A stretch of DNA of 64,000 nt from an uncultured Prevotella sp. (GTDB lineage: Bacteria; Bacteroidota; Bacteroidia; Bacteroidales; Bacteroidaceae), in NCBI GenBank assembly GCA_905234265.1, contig CAJOHJ010000010.1, forward strand, positions 27,527 through 91,526, given 5' to 3'. The position numbers were made by a program, and so were the translations under genes. Shown here in pieces: positions 49,333 through 58,880 of the stretch (positions within the stretch are counted from its first letter, which is position 1; each line of letters begins with the position of its first letter). The notes under the pieces are model-generated. The model did not search any database and was not told the DNA's origin. It saw only the letters and a list, made by a program, of their open reading frames with translations.

Positions 49333-50100
49333 ATGGGAAAAATAATAGCTTTAGCCAATCAGAAAGGCGGCGTGGGCAAGACCACGACGACCATCAACCT
49401 GGCTGCCTCGCTGGCAACACTGGAAAAAAGCGTACTCGTGGTGGACGCCGACCCACAGGCCAATGCCTCCAGCGGCTTGGGCGTGAACATTCAGGAGGTA
49501 GACTGCTCCATCTATGAATGTCTGGTAGACAAGGCCGACGTGCGTGACGCAATATACACAACCGACATCGACGGACTCGATATCATACCAAGCCACATTG
49601 ACCTGGTGGGCGCGGAGATTGAAATGCTGAACATGGAGAACCGCGAGCGCATGGTGGCCAACATCCTGGAGCCGCTGCGCAAGGAGTATGACTACATCCT
49701 CATAGACTGCTCGCCGTCGCTGGGACTCATCACCGTCAACTCGCTGACGGCTGCCAACTCGGTGATCATACCCGTGCAGTGCGAGTATTTTGCACTGGAA
49801 GGCATCTCAAAACTGCTGAACACCATAAAGATAATCAAGCAGAAGCTGAACCCGAAACTGGAAATCGAGGGCTTCCTGCTCACCATGTACGACTCCCGCC
49901 TGCGCCTGGCCAACCAAATCTACGACGAGGTGAAGCGGCACTTCCAGGAGCTGGTGTTCAAGACCGTCATCCAGCGCAACGTAAAGCTCTCCGAGAGTCC
50001 TTCGCACGGACTGCCGGTAATTCTCTACGACGCCGACTCCACCGGCTCGAAGAACCACCTGGCCCTGGCCAAGGAAATCATAAGCAAGGGAAAATCTTAA
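49333..50100 (+). CDS. parA: Chromosome partitioning ATPase ParA/Soj
   Basis: A 255-residue cytoplasmic deviant-Walker-A ATPase: MGKIIALANQKGGVGKTTTT (KGGVGKTT), VLVVDADPQANASSGLG, DYILIDCSPSLGLITVNSL and IPVQCEYFALEGISKLLNTI. It drives segregation of ParB-parS complexes and modulates replication initiation. parB follows 8 bp later, and the DUF5683, lytic transglycosylase and rel genes continue in the same direction; this order is conserved in Bacteroidales chromosomes. Chromosomal rather than plasmid origin is inferred from that context. Confidence 0.95.
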   Translation: MGKIIALANQKGGVGKTTTTINLAASLATLEKSVLVVDADPQANASSGLGVNIQEVDCSIYECLVDKADVRDAIYTTDIDGLDIIPSHIDLVGAEIEMLNMENRERMVANILEPLRKEYDYILIDCSPSLGLITVNSLTAANSVIIPVQCEYFALEGISKLLNTIKIIKQKLNPKLEIEGFLLTMYDSRLRLANQIYDEVKRHFQELVFKTVIQRNVKLSESPSHGLPVILYDADSTGSKNHLALAKEIISKGKS

Positions 50101-50108
50101 CTTAAAAT

Positions 50109-51032
50109 ATGGCCGTAAAAAAGAAATTCTCAAGCAGCGTGCTTGGACGCGGACTCGACGACATCGGAAGCGGACGCGGACTCGACGCGCTGATAGACAC
50201 CAGCGAGGTGCGCACTGAAGGCTCGTCGAACCTCAACGAGATTGAAATATCGCAGATAGAGCCTAACCCCAACCAGCCACGACGAGACTTCGACGAGAAT
50301 GCACTCGCCGAACTGGCCGCCAGCATTCGCGAGCTGGGCATCATACAGCCCATCACGCTGAGAAAGGTGGAGGGCAGCAAATACCAGATAATTGCCGGCG
50401 AAAGGCGCTGGAGGGCATCAGCACTGGCAGGACTGACGAAAATACCTGCATACATCGTCGAAGTGGGCGACCAGGGCGTCATGGAAATGGCTCTCGTGGA
50501 GAACATACAGCGCGAAGACCTGAACGCCATCGAGATAGCCCTCGCCTACCAGCACCTTGCCGACGAGACGGGCATGACACAGGCAAAAATCTCGGAGCGC
50601 GTGGGCAAGAGCCGCGCAGCAGTCACCAACTACATGCGACTGCTGAAGCTGCCGGCACAGGTGCAGATAGCACTGAAGAACCATGAGATAGAAATGGGAC
50701 ACGCACGCGCCCTGTTGTCGCTGGAAAGCCCCTCGGAGCAGATAAAGCTTTTCAAGCAGGTGCTGCAGGAGAAACTGCCGGTGAGAAAGGTGGAGGAAAT
50801 CGTGAACATGCTGAAAAGCGGCGAAGACGTGAAGACTGCCACGGGAAAGATTGCCGCCAGGAAAAGACTGCCCGAGGAGTTCGAGACCCTGCGCGACAGG
50901 CTGGCACAGTTCTTCCAGAGCAAGGTGATGATGAGCTGCTCCGACAAGGGAAAGGGAAAGATTACCATCAGCTTCGACAATGAGGAGCAGCTGGAGAAGA
51001 TTATGAATGCCCTCGACAGCATGAAAAACTAA
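50109..51032 (+). CDS. parB: Chromosome partitioning protein ParB/Spo0J
   Basis: A 307-residue parS-binding CTPase. The N-terminal ParA-contact region has LGRGLDDIGSGRGLDALID; the CTP-binding domain has IEPNPNQPRRDFDENALAEL, GIIQPITLRKVEGSKYQIIA, GERRWRAS and MALVENIQREDLN; the helix-turn-helix is TQAKISERVGKSRAAVTNYM; the C-terminus is a dimerisation region. All CTPase motifs (GxxQP, GERRxR, ENxQR) are intact. I saw no parS palindrome in the window. Confidence 0.95.
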   Translation: MAVKKKFSSSVLGRGLDDIGSGRGLDALIDTSEVRTEGSSNLNEIEISQIEPNPNQPRRDFDENALAELAASIRELGIIQPITLRKVEGSKYQIIAGERRWRASALAGLTKIPAYIVEVGDQGVMEMALVENIQREDLNAIEIALAYQHLADETGMTQAKISERVGKSRAAVTNYMRLLKLPAQVQIALKNHEIEMGHARALLSLESPSEQIKLFKQVLQEKLPVRKVEEIVNMLKSGEDVKTATGKIAARKRLPEEFETLRDRLAQFFQSKVMMSCSDKGKGKITISFDNEEQLEKIMNALDSMKN

Positions 51033-51039
51033 AGGGAAA

Positions 51040-51807
51040 TTGAAAAGACGCCGACAAATAGCAAAGACTCTGTGGCTGGCAGTTCTGCTGACATGGACGA
51101 CGGCACTGACTACCGCCAATGCACAAAGCGACGAGCCAGTGCCGACAGACTCGCTGGCCACCAGCAGCATCTGGACGCCGACAGCGGCAGACAGCGCGGC
51201 CATCGGGCTGACCGCCGCTGCCACGGACACCGTGGCGGCCGGCAGCGTGGTGGTGGACTCCACGAAAGTCAGAGTCAGGCAGAAGCGCGACTGGAACACA
51301 TGGAAGCCTGACCCGCAGAGGGCCATGTGGCTGGCAATGGTGGTGCCGGGAGCCGGACAAATCTACAACCGAAAATACTGGAAGCTGCCCATCATCTACG
51401 GAGGCTTCATGGGTTGCATCTACGCACTGACATGGAACAACATGATGTACAAGGACTACTCACAGGCTTACCTCGACATCATGGACGACGACCCGGGAAC
51501 GGCAAGCTACAACAAGTTCCTGCACCTCGGGACACAGATAACCACACAGAACGAGGCCAGATACAAGGAGATTTTCAAGAACCGAAAGGACAAATACCGC
51601 CGCTGGCGCGACATGAGCTTCTTCGTAATGATCGGCGTCTACGCTCTGTCGGTCATCGATGCCTACGTGGATGCTGAGCTCTCAGTATTCGACATTTCCA
51701 AGGACTTGTCGCTGCGCGTGGAGCCGGTAGTCATTCCAAACCACTCATACGGCAGCAACCCTCTGCAGGCTCAGTCAATAGGCCTGAACTGCTGCCTGAA
51801 CTTCTGA
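51040..51807 (+). CDS. DUF5683 domain protein, exported
   Basis: A 255-residue protein. It starts with TTG at 51040, 7 bp after the parB stop and behind an AAAGGGAAA ribosome site; this start gives a complete signal peptide (KTLWLAVLLTWTTALTTANA). A Thr/Ala/Ser-rich linker (about 35-80) precedes the conserved DUF5683 part: PQRAMWLAMVVPGAGQIYNR, KYWKLPIIYGGFMGCIYALT, YRRWRDMSFFVMIGVYALSV and DAYVDAELSVFDISKDLSL. Three to four membrane segments are likely. Function unknown; its place between parB and mltD is conserved in the order. Confidence 0.8.
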   Translation: MKRRRQIAKTLWLAVLLTWTTALTTANAQSDEPVPTDSLATSSIWTPTAADSAAIGLTAAATDTVAAGSVVVDSTKVRVRQKRDWNTWKPDPQRAMWLAMVVPGAGQIYNRKYWKLPIIYGGFMGCIYALTWNNMMYKDYSQAYLDIMDDDPGTASYNKFLHLGTQITTQNEARYKEIFKNRKDKYRRWRDMSFFVMIGVYALSVIDAYVDAELSVFDISKDLSLRVEPVVIPNHSYGSNPLQAQSIGLNCCLNF

Positions 51808-51840
51808 GCGGCACACAGTAATAACAAGAAAACAGCTGAA

Positions 51841-53193
51841 ATGAAGACTATGAACAACATAAGCATAATGACAGAAAGGGCTGCAAAATGGCTGCTGCCG
51901 CTTTGCATGCTCGCCTTTCTGCCTCTCACAGCCCCGGCACAGATAGTTGTCGACGACAACGATGCGGAAGTCGACGAGGACGAGATAATAGTGCTTGACC
52001 AGAGCGGAGAGGAAGAGGTAATAGAGTTCCCGGAGGCCATGACCTACGACCTGGACTCGCTGCTGAACCTGTACATGTCGAAGACTTACCTCGACGAGCC
52101 GACAGACTGCAACATGCGCAACGTCAATCCCACATACAGCAAGGAGGAGTACGTCGACCGCCTCAGCCGCATGCCGACGGTGATGGAAATGGCATACAAC
52201 GACGTCGTGCAGAAGTTCATCGACCGCTACAGCGGACGCCTGCGCCACTCCATTAGCTACATGCTGGGAGCATCCAACTTCTACATGCCTATCTTTGAAG
52301 AAGCCCTGGAGACTTATCAGATACCCTTGGAGCTGAAATACCTGCCCATCATCGAGTCTGCGCTGAACCCACAGGCCGTGAGCCGCGTGGGAGCAACAGG
52401 TCTGTGGCAGTTCATGCTGGCTACTGGCAAGCAATATGGCCTGCAGGTGAATTCGCTCGTCGACGAGCGGCGAGACCCCGTAAAGGCTTCGTATGCTGCT
52501 GCCAGATACCTCAGCGACCTCTACAAGATATTCGGCGACTGGAACCTCGTCATTGCTGCCTACAACTGCGGGCCGGCAAACATCACCAAGGCTATCCACC
52601 GCGCACAGGCCGCAACGAAAGACTCTACCATGAACGTAAAGGACTACTGGCACATCTACCCTTACCTGCCACGGGAAACAAGAGGATACGTGCCGGCATT
52701 CATTGCTGCCAACTACATGATGACCTACTACTCGCAACACAACATCTGCCCGATGACAACGCGCCTGCCGGCAGCCAGCGACACGGTGATGGTAAGCCGA
52801 AACGTGCACCTGGAGCAGGTGGCGCAGGTGATGGGCATAAACATCGACTTGCTGCGCTCGCTGAATCCCATGTACCGCCGCGATATCGTGCCTGGCCTTT
52901 CGGAGCCGTCGCCAATAAGACTGCCACAGGCCGACGTCGCAAGGTTTATCGACCTTGAGGACAGCATATATAACTATCGCGCTTCCGACTTGCTGACGAA
53001 GAGAATGGAAGTCAGCGTGCGCGACGACGCCCCCACATATTATAAAAAGAGCAAACGCACCGTCAGGAAGCGCAGCACCGTAACACGAAGGCGCAGCTCT
53101 ACGGCACGCAAGCGCACGACAACGGCCCGCCGCAAGACGACAACGACACGGAAGTCCACGGCACGCAAGCGCACCACGCGCCGCCGCAGATAG
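51841..53193 (+). CDS. mltD: MltD-like lytic transglycosylase with basic C-terminal tail
   Basis: A 450-residue exported protein (signal peptide ending LTAPAQ). The catalytic SLT domain (about 145-300) has LELKYLPIIESALNPQAVSR (catalytic Glu in IIESALNP), GATGLWQFMLATGKQYGLQV, DERRDPVKASYAAARYLSDL and NLVIAAYNCGPANITKAI. A LysM-like segment (HLEQVAQVMGINIDLLRSLN) follows. From about residue 401 to the end, nearly every residue is Lys, Arg, Thr or Ser (KRTVRKRSTVTRRRSSTARK and similar). The enzyme cuts peptidoglycan glycan strands. The tail could bind acidic polymers; homologues often carry a further LysM at this end, so it may be a truncated form. Confidence 0.88.
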   Translation: MKTMNNISIMTERAAKWLLPLCMLAFLPLTAPAQIVVDDNDAEVDEDEIIVLDQSGEEEVIEFPEAMTYDLDSLLNLYMSKTYLDEPTDCNMRNVNPTYSKEEYVDRLSRMPTVMEMAYNDVVQKFIDRYSGRLRHSISYMLGASNFYMPIFEEALETYQIPLELKYLPIIESALNPQAVSRVGATGLWQFMLATGKQYGLQVNSLVDERRDPVKASYAAARYLSDLYKIFGDWNLVIAAYNCGPANITKAIHRAQAATKDSTMNVKDYWHIYPYLPRETRGYVPAFIAANYMMTYYSQHNICPMTTRLPAASDTVMVSRNVHLEQVAQVMGINIDLLRSLNPMYRRDIVPGLSEPSPIRLPQADVARFIDLEDSIYNYRASDLLTKRMEVSVRDDAPTYYKKSKRTVRKRSTVTRRRSSTARKRTTTARRKTTTTRKSTARKRTTRRRR

Positions 53194-53227
53194 ACCAACA
53201 TATTCCACTCTATAAATCCTATCTCCT

Positions 53228-55498
53228 ATGGCTGAAGACTTATTGCGAGAAGCGGCAGACGACAAGCTGATAAACGATGCTTTCCAGCGACTATTAGACA
53301 ACTACCTTGCATCACGCCACCGCAAGAAGGTGGACATCATTACCAAGGCATTCAACTTCGCACGCCAGGCACACAAAGGCGTGCGCCGCTTGTCGGGCGA
53401 GCCATACATAATGCACCCGATTGCCGTGGCGCAGATAGCATGCGAGGAGGTGGGACTGGGCAGCACCAGCATCTGTGCGGCACTGCTGCACGACGTCGTG
53501 GAAGACACTGACTACACGACAGAGGATATTGCCAACATGTTCGGCCCGAAGATTGCGCAAATCGTAGACGGGCTGACGAAAATCAGCGGCGGCATCTTCG
53601 GACAGCAGGCGTCGGCACAGGCAGAGAACTTCAAGAAGCTGCTGCTGACCATGAGCGAGGACATCCGTGTGATCCTGATAAAAATCTGCGACCGCCTGCA
53701 CAACATGCGCACCCTGGAGTCGCAGCCTGCCAACAAGCAGTACAAGATTGCCGGAGAGACGCTCTACATCTACGCTCCGCTGGCCAACCGACTTGGACTG
53801 AACAAGATAAAGTCGGAACTGGAGAACCTGTCGTTCCAATATGAGCACCCTGAAGAGTATGCCAGCATAAAGGCCAAGCTTGCCAGCACAGAGGCTTCAC
53901 GCCATGAACTGTTCGACCAGTTCACGCAGCCCATAGAGCAGGCTCTGCAGCAGATGGGCATCAAATATGAAATCAAGGAGCGCGTGAAGACGCCCTACTC
54001 TATATGGACGAAGATGCAGAACAAGCACGTCACCTTCGACGAAATCTATGATATTCTGGCCGTACGCATCATCTTCACCCCCGAAAAGCGCAGCGAGGAA
54101 ATCAATGAGTGCTTCAACATCTACGTTGCTATATCAAAAATCTACAAGAGCCATCCCGACCGTCTGCGCGACTGGCTCAGCCACCCCAAGGCCAACGGCT
54201 ATCAGGCGTTGCACGTAACGCTGATGTCGAAGCAGGGACGCTGGATAGAAGTGCAGATACGCTCCGACCGCATGAACGAAGTCGCCGAGCAGGGTTTCGC
54301 AGCCCACTGGAAATATAAGGACGGCACCGACCAGGAAGAATACTCCGAGGACGAGAACGAACTTAACGAGTGGCTGCGCACCATCAAGGAAATCCTGGAC
54401 GACCCTCAGCCGGACGCCATGGACTTCCTTGACGCCATAAAGCTGAACCTCTTTGCCAGCGAGATATTTGTCTTCACGCCGAAGGGCGAAATAAAGACAA
54501 TGCCTGCAGGCTGTACAGCCCTCGACTTCGCATTCTCCATCCACACCTTCTTAGGCTCTCACTGCATAGGCGCAAAGGTGAACCACAAGCTTGTGCCGCT
54601 GAGCCACAAGCTGCAGAGCGGCGACCAGGTAGAGATACTTACGTCGAAGTCGCAGCATGTGCAGCCGTCGTGGATAACATTTGTCTCCACGGCAAAGGCT
54701 AAGGCCAAGATACAGGCCATTCTGCGGCGCAACGGCCGCGAGATGCAGAAGCTGGGCGAAGAGATGTTTGCCACCTTCTGCAAGGAGAACAACCTGGAGA
54801 ACGTCATCGCTGCGGCAGACATGCTGGCAGAGCTGCACGAGTCGCACTCGAGGGAAGAATTCTACCAGTCTATCGGCGAGAAGAACATACTGCTTGGCGA
54901 GAAGGACATCGACGTGCTGGCCGGCAAGAACCAGCAGAACGACAAGAAGGGATGGCGCAAGCTGGTGCCGTTCCTCAAGAGCAAGAAGGCCGGACAGCCG
55001 GCGGAAAAGAGCGGTGACGAATACTTCACCGTGCCAGACAAGTTCAACCGCAAGAAGCCTATCTACATCACCGACGACAACATCAACCAGTATAAGTTCA
55101 AGCACTGCTGCCACCCCATTCCCGGCGACGACATCCTTGGCTTCATCGACGGCAAGCAGCAGATAGAGATACACAAGCGTGCATGCCCAGTGGCCGCCAA
55201 GCTGAAGGCCAGCTTCGGCAACAGAATCCTGGACGCCAAGTGGGACATGCACAAGCGCCTCTTCTTCGACGCTACCGTCCGGCTGCAGGGCATCGACCGC
55301 ATGGGCATGCTGATGGACATCTGTACGGTGATTTCCACGCAGATGAGCGTCAACATCCACCGCCTGACGATAACCAGCGAGGACGGTGTCTTCGACGGCA
55401 ACATCGAGATAAGAGTCCACGACCGCGAAGACGTCAAGGAAATCATAGCCAACCTCAGAAAGATTGAAGACCTCAAGGACGTGACGCAGATCATCTGA
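53228..55498 (+). CDS. rel: Bifunctional (p)ppGpp synthetase/hydrolase Rel
   Basis: A 756-residue stringent-response enzyme. The hydrolase HD domain has AHKGVRRLSGEPYIMHPIAV, CAALLHDVVEDTDYTTEDI and KICDRLHNMRTLESQPANKQ, all intact. The synthetase domain has KERVKTPYSIWTKMQNKHVT, DILAVRIIF, HPKANGYQALHVTLMSKQGR and EVQIRSDRMNEVAEQGFAAH. TGS (IFVFTPKGEIKTMPAGCTAL), a helical/zinc-finger-like region with HCCHPIPGDDILGF, and a C-terminal ACT domain follow. Both activities are predicted. It ends the parAB-DUF5683-mltD-rel run; spacers of 34-51 bp suggest co-transcription. Confidence 0.95.
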   Translation: MAEDLLREAADDKLINDAFQRLLDNYLASRHRKKVDIITKAFNFARQAHKGVRRLSGEPYIMHPIAVAQIACEEVGLGSTSICAALLHDVVEDTDYTTEDIANMFGPKIAQIVDGLTKISGGIFGQQASAQAENFKKLLLTMSEDIRVILIKICDRLHNMRTLESQPANKQYKIAGETLYIYAPLANRLGLNKIKSELENLSFQYEHPEEYASIKAKLASTEASRHELFDQFTQPIEQALQQMGIKYEIKERVKTPYSIWTKMQNKHVTFDEIYDILAVRIIFTPEKRSEEINECFNIYVAISKIYKSHPDRLRDWLSHPKANGYQALHVTLMSKQGRWIEVQIRSDRMNEVAEQGFAAHWKYKDGTDQEEYSEDENELNEWLRTIKEILDDPQPDAMDFLDAIKLNLFASEIFVFTPKGEIKTMPAGCTALDFAFSIHTFLGSHCIGAKVNHKLVPLSHKLQSGDQVEILTSKSQHVQPSWITFVSTAKAKAKIQAILRRNGREMQKLGEEMFATFCKENNLENVIAAADMLAELHESHSREEFYQSIGEKNILLGEKDIDVLAGKNQQNDKKGWRKLVPFLKSKKAGQPAEKSGDEYFTVPDKFNRKKPIYITDDNINQYKFKHCCHPIPGDDILGFIDGKQQIEIHKRACPVAAKLKASFGNRILDAKWDMHKRLFFDATVRLQGIDRMGMLMDICTVISTQMSVNIHRLTITSEDGVFDGNIEIRVHDREDVKEIIANLRKIEDLKDVTQII

Positions 55499-55549
55499 CA
55501 CAGACTGCCCGATGAGCAAACGCCACGACAGACAAAGCAACCCATAAGA

Positions 55550-56599
55550 ATGACGAACAATAATACAAATATAATGAAAACAGCTATAATTATCAATGGA
55601 CAGCGAAAGTCCTGGACGCGGACTCTCCTTCTTTTTATCTTCTGTGTTTCATTCGCCCCAGCAATGGCGCAGTCGTTCGACAATCCAGACACCATCGTGG
55701 TGAGCCGCGACGGCACCGGCAGGTTCCGCAACATCAGCGAGGCCATCGAGGTTTGCCGCGCATTCATGGACTACCACAAGGTTATATACATCAAGAAAGG
55801 CACATACAAGGAGAAGCTTGTCATCCCACAGTGGCTTACCAACATCGAGCTGTGCGGCGAAGACCGCGACGAGACGGTAATCACGTGGGACGACCACGCC
55901 AACATCACGGCAGACATCACGCCGCTGACGGCTACCGGCGAGGCCAAGAAGATTGGCACCTTCCGCACCTACACGCTGAAGATTGAGGGCAGCAGCATCA
56001 CGCTGAAGAACCTGACGGTGGAGAACAACTCCGCACGTCTGGGACAGGCCGTAGCCCTGCACACCGAGGGCGACCGCCTGAAGTTCGTCAACTGCCGCTT
56101 CCTGGGACACCAGGACACCATCTACACCGGCAATGCCAAGACACGCCTGTTCTTCACCGGCTGCTACATAGAGGGCACCACCGACTTCATCTTCGGCCCT
56201 TCGACGGCATGGTTTGAGAACTGCGACATCCTATGCAAGGCCAACTCCTACATCACTGCCGCCTCCACGCCGCAGGACGTAGACTACGGCTACATCTTCA
56301 ACAACTGCCGCATCAGCTGTGCCGACGGCGTCGACAAGGTCTACCTCGGCCGCCCATGGCGCGACTACGGCTACACGCTGTTCATGAACTGCCAGCTGCC
56401 GCGCCAGATTCGCCCCGAGGGCTGGCACCACTGGCGTGAAGCCGCCAAGCAGACTGCCCGCTATCTGGAATACAACAACAGCGGCGAAGGTGCCGCCACC
56501 GACAAGCGTGCCGCCTGGAGCCGCCAGCTCAGCAAGAAGGAGGCACAGAAAATTACGCCCGACGCTGTATTCACCGTCAGCAACATCTGGCGACCATAG
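55550..56599 (+). CDS. CE8 pectinesterase
   Basis: A 349-residue exported enzyme (signal peptide around TLLLFIFCVSFAPAMAQ). A right-handed beta-helix fold with DGTGRFRNISEAIEVCR at the start, ENNSARLGQAVALHTEGDRL, the acid/base Asp189 in FLGHQDTIYTG, the nucleophile Asp212 in GTTDFIFGPSTAWFENC and LGRPWRDYGYTLFMNC near the end. It demethylates homogalacturonan (pectin). The ATG at 55574 (MKTAII) is an alternative start. It is co-directional with rel, 51 bp downstream, and stands alone among pectin enzymes here, so polygalacturonase partners must be elsewhere. Confidence 0.92.
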   Translation: MTNNNTNIMKTAIIINGQRKSWTRTLLLFIFCVSFAPAMAQSFDNPDTIVVSRDGTGRFRNISEAIEVCRAFMDYHKVIYIKKGTYKEKLVIPQWLTNIELCGEDRDETVITWDDHANITADITPLTATGEAKKIGTFRTYTLKIEGSSITLKNLTVENNSARLGQAVALHTEGDRLKFVNCRFLGHQDTIYTGNAKTRLFFTGCYIEGTTDFIFGPSTAWFENCDILCKANSYITAASTPQDVDYGYIFNNCRISCADGVDKVYLGRPWRDYGYTLFMNCQLPRQIRPEGWHHWREAAKQTARYLEYNNSGEGAATDKRAAWSRQLSKKEAQKITPDAVFTVSNIWRP

Positions 56600-56690
56600 T
56601 GCGGGGCTACATCGCGCGCGCATAATATATTAATGTATATGAATGCTTAAGCAAATGCTAAGCAAAAATATAATTGTATAACTAAACGTA

Positions 56691-58820
56691 ATGCACATGA
56701 AAAAGTTTACTCTTTTTATCGTTGCTGCCCTGATGGCTGTCAGTGCCATGGGACAACAGCAAGTAATTAACAAAAGCGCCAGACTTTCTGCACAGCGCAT
56801 AATAGAGCGCCACTCTGCCGGACTCGCGCTGAAGAGTAGCGCTGCGCCACAGAAGGCACCCGAAGTTATCAGCGAGCAGCCTGAGGGCGAGCTGCGCCTC
56901 TACGAACGCAGCGGCAGCGTCTACACCATCGACGAGGCAGAAGGCAGCACGGAAGACAACAGAATCTACGAGCCTTATGTCTACGAGCAGACCGGTGTTT
57001 CGCAAGTGGTGTTTGCCGCAGACAACACCGTCTACATTCAGAACATGCTGAATGGCCTGCTGATAGGAACATGGGTGAAGGGCACGCTCAGTGCCGACGG
57101 CAAGACCATCACCGTGCCTATGGGACAGAGCCTCTACTACCACACCAGATATAATGCCAACATCGTACTGGCAGTTGCCGACGTTCCTACAGCTGCCCAG
57201 GTTACCGCAGGCGCAGAACCCACCAAGGACGCCAGCGTCACCAGCGTAACGCTGACCATCGACGGCAACAAGATGACTCTGAACGGCACCAGCGCGCAAA
57301 AAATTCTTACCGCCTACTGGGACGACGACAACAGCTGGTATGGCTACGGCGATTTCGAGACTGTACTCACCCTGTTCACCGAAACACCGGTAACCGTCCC
57401 CACAGGACTGGAGTCGGAAGAATGGGAGTTCACCGCAACGATGAGAGACGGATCGTCGACCTCAACATTCAACAATGCACAGGCCGCCCTCTACTTCAGC
57501 GGCAACGACGTCTACCTGCAGGGCTTCACGGGCTATCTGCCGGAAGGCGCCATAAAGGGCGTCAAGAATGCTGACGGCTCACTGACGTTCGCCAGCGGAC
57601 AATATTGCGGCATGACCAGCGACGGCGATGCCATCTACTTCTGCGGCTACGACTATGACAACGAGCAGTTCGGAGTTGACGTGACGTTCACCTTCGACAA
57701 CAATGCGACATACACCACCCAGCAGATGATTATCATCAACGGCTCAAAGAACACCTTGTCGTACTATGCCATCTACTACCCAGGCGCAACCATCTCACAG
57801 GTTGTAGAACAGCCCGTGATTACCCCACTGCTGCTCCAGACCAGCCAATACACCATGAAATACACCATCGGCGAAGAAACGGCAACACGCATAGTGAACG
57901 TCGGCTTCTTCGGCAACAACGTCTACGTGCAGGGCATCTGGGAGTATCTGCCTGAGGCCTGGATCAAGGGAACCATCAGCGGCAACATCATCACCTTCGA
58001 CGCAGCACAGTTCCTCGGCGCTTACAGCCAGAACTATCCAAAAGTCTACTTCATGCCGTTCGCCTACGGAAGCGACAACACTCCTGCCCTCACCAGCCAG
58101 ATGGTATGCCAGTATGACGCTACTGCCAAGACGTTCAGCACCACCGACTATGTAGCCTTTACAATCTCGAAGACCTCGCTGAGCGCTCTCGACTATTTCC
58201 AGGCACCCAGCTTTACACCGTTCGTAGAGGTTGCCGCCACTCCGGCACAGCCCACATTCGGCGACGTCATGACATGGTCGCCATGGGACGACACTGCAGC
58301 GACCCCGTCGGCAGGTTTCTATTTCTACATTCCCGACACCGACGCCGAGGGCAACATTCTGAACACTGACAAGCTCTACTATCAGCTCTTCTCTGAAATC
58401 AACGGAACTGTGGCTCCTATCGTGCTGGACAAGACCCTCTACAACTTCAGCGAAGACCTCAGCGTAATACCCTACAGCTTCTCTGACAACGACTACATCG
58501 GCGACATGAGTGCCTACGCTGCACTCTACGGCGTCAACCGTGCCATAGTCCTGCTCAGCGATGCTGCCAAGACGTACAACAAGATTGGTGTGAGAAGCAT
58601 CTATACCGGCGGCGGCGAAACCAAACAGTCGGAAATTGCATGGTTTGACATTGATGCTGCAATGGCAGGCATCGAGACCATCAGCGGACTGACTGTCACC
58701 AAGGTGCGCACCACCGACCTCAGCGGACGTGCCGTTCCGGCAAGCGCCAAGGGACTGGTCATCAAGACTGTCACTTATAACAATGGCATGACACGTACTT
58801 TCAAGGTTGTCAACAAGTAA
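56691..58820 (+). CDS. Secreted beta-repeat protein with type IX sorting domain
   Basis: A 709-residue protein with a signal peptide (LFIVAALMAVSAMGQQ). The body has imperfect repeats of about 130-150 residues with a shared NDVYLQGFTGYLPEGAIKG / NNVYVQGIWEYLPEAWIKGT pattern (about residues 110, 270, 410), each followed by a glycine-rich beta segment. The C-terminus (AGIETISGLTVTKVRTTDLS, GRAVPASAKGLVIK, TRTFKVVNK) fits a type A CTD that targets proteins to the type IX secretion system; PorT is encoded at 7.1 kb. Function is unknown; this repeat type is common in Prevotella surface proteins. The ATG at 56697 (MKKFTL) is an equally good start. An intrinsic terminator follows. Confidence 0.7.
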   Translation: MHMKKFTLFIVAALMAVSAMGQQQVINKSARLSAQRIIERHSAGLALKSSAAPQKAPEVISEQPEGELRLYERSGSVYTIDEAEGSTEDNRIYEPYVYEQTGVSQVVFAADNTVYIQNMLNGLLIGTWVKGTLSADGKTITVPMGQSLYYHTRYNANIVLAVADVPTAAQVTAGAEPTKDASVTSVTLTIDGNKMTLNGTSAQKILTAYWDDDNSWYGYGDFETVLTLFTETPVTVPTGLESEEWEFTATMRDGSSTSTFNNAQAALYFSGNDVYLQGFTGYLPEGAIKGVKNADGSLTFASGQYCGMTSDGDAIYFCGYDYDNEQFGVDVTFTFDNNATYTTQQMIIINGSKNTLSYYAIYYPGATISQVVEQPVITPLLLQTSQYTMKYTIGEETATRIVNVGFFGNNVYVQGIWEYLPEAWIKGTISGNIITFDAAQFLGAYSQNYPKVYFMPFAYGSDNTPALTSQMVCQYDATAKTFSTTDYVAFTISKTSLSALDYFQAPSFTPFVEVAATPAQPTFGDVMTWSPWDDTAATPSAGFYFYIPDTDAEGNILNTDKLYYQLFSEINGTVAPIVLDKTLYNFSEDLSVIPYSFSDNDYIGDMSAYAALYGVNRAIVLLSDAAKTYNKIGVRSIYTGGGETKQSEIAWFDIDAAMAGIETISGLTVTKVRTTDLSGRAVPASAKGLVIKTVTYNNGMTRTFKVVNK

Positions 58821-58837
58821 GAACAGCATAAACAGAA

Positions 58838-58869
58838 AAGCGCAGGATTTCCGTCCTGCGCTTTTTTTT
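58838..58869 (+). terminator. Intrinsic terminator after the type IX cargo gene
   Basis: Stem AAGCGCAGGA / TCCTGCGCTT with a 6-nt loop region, followed by eight T on the plus strand. The T-run merges into repeat locus 7. Confidence 0.9.
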
Positions 58870-58880
58870 GTAACATGCAG

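Noticed and set aside
49150..49340. parS site near parAB
   Set aside because: The spacer has a partial CACGTTTCACC, but no TGTTNCACGTGNAACA-type palindrome is present here or anywhere I looked in the window.
49333..51032. parAB as evidence of a plasmid
   Set aside because: The pair sits in the chromosomal Bacteroidales order with DUF5683, mltD and rel, and housekeeping genes (dnaK, secDF, asnS, purB) surround it.
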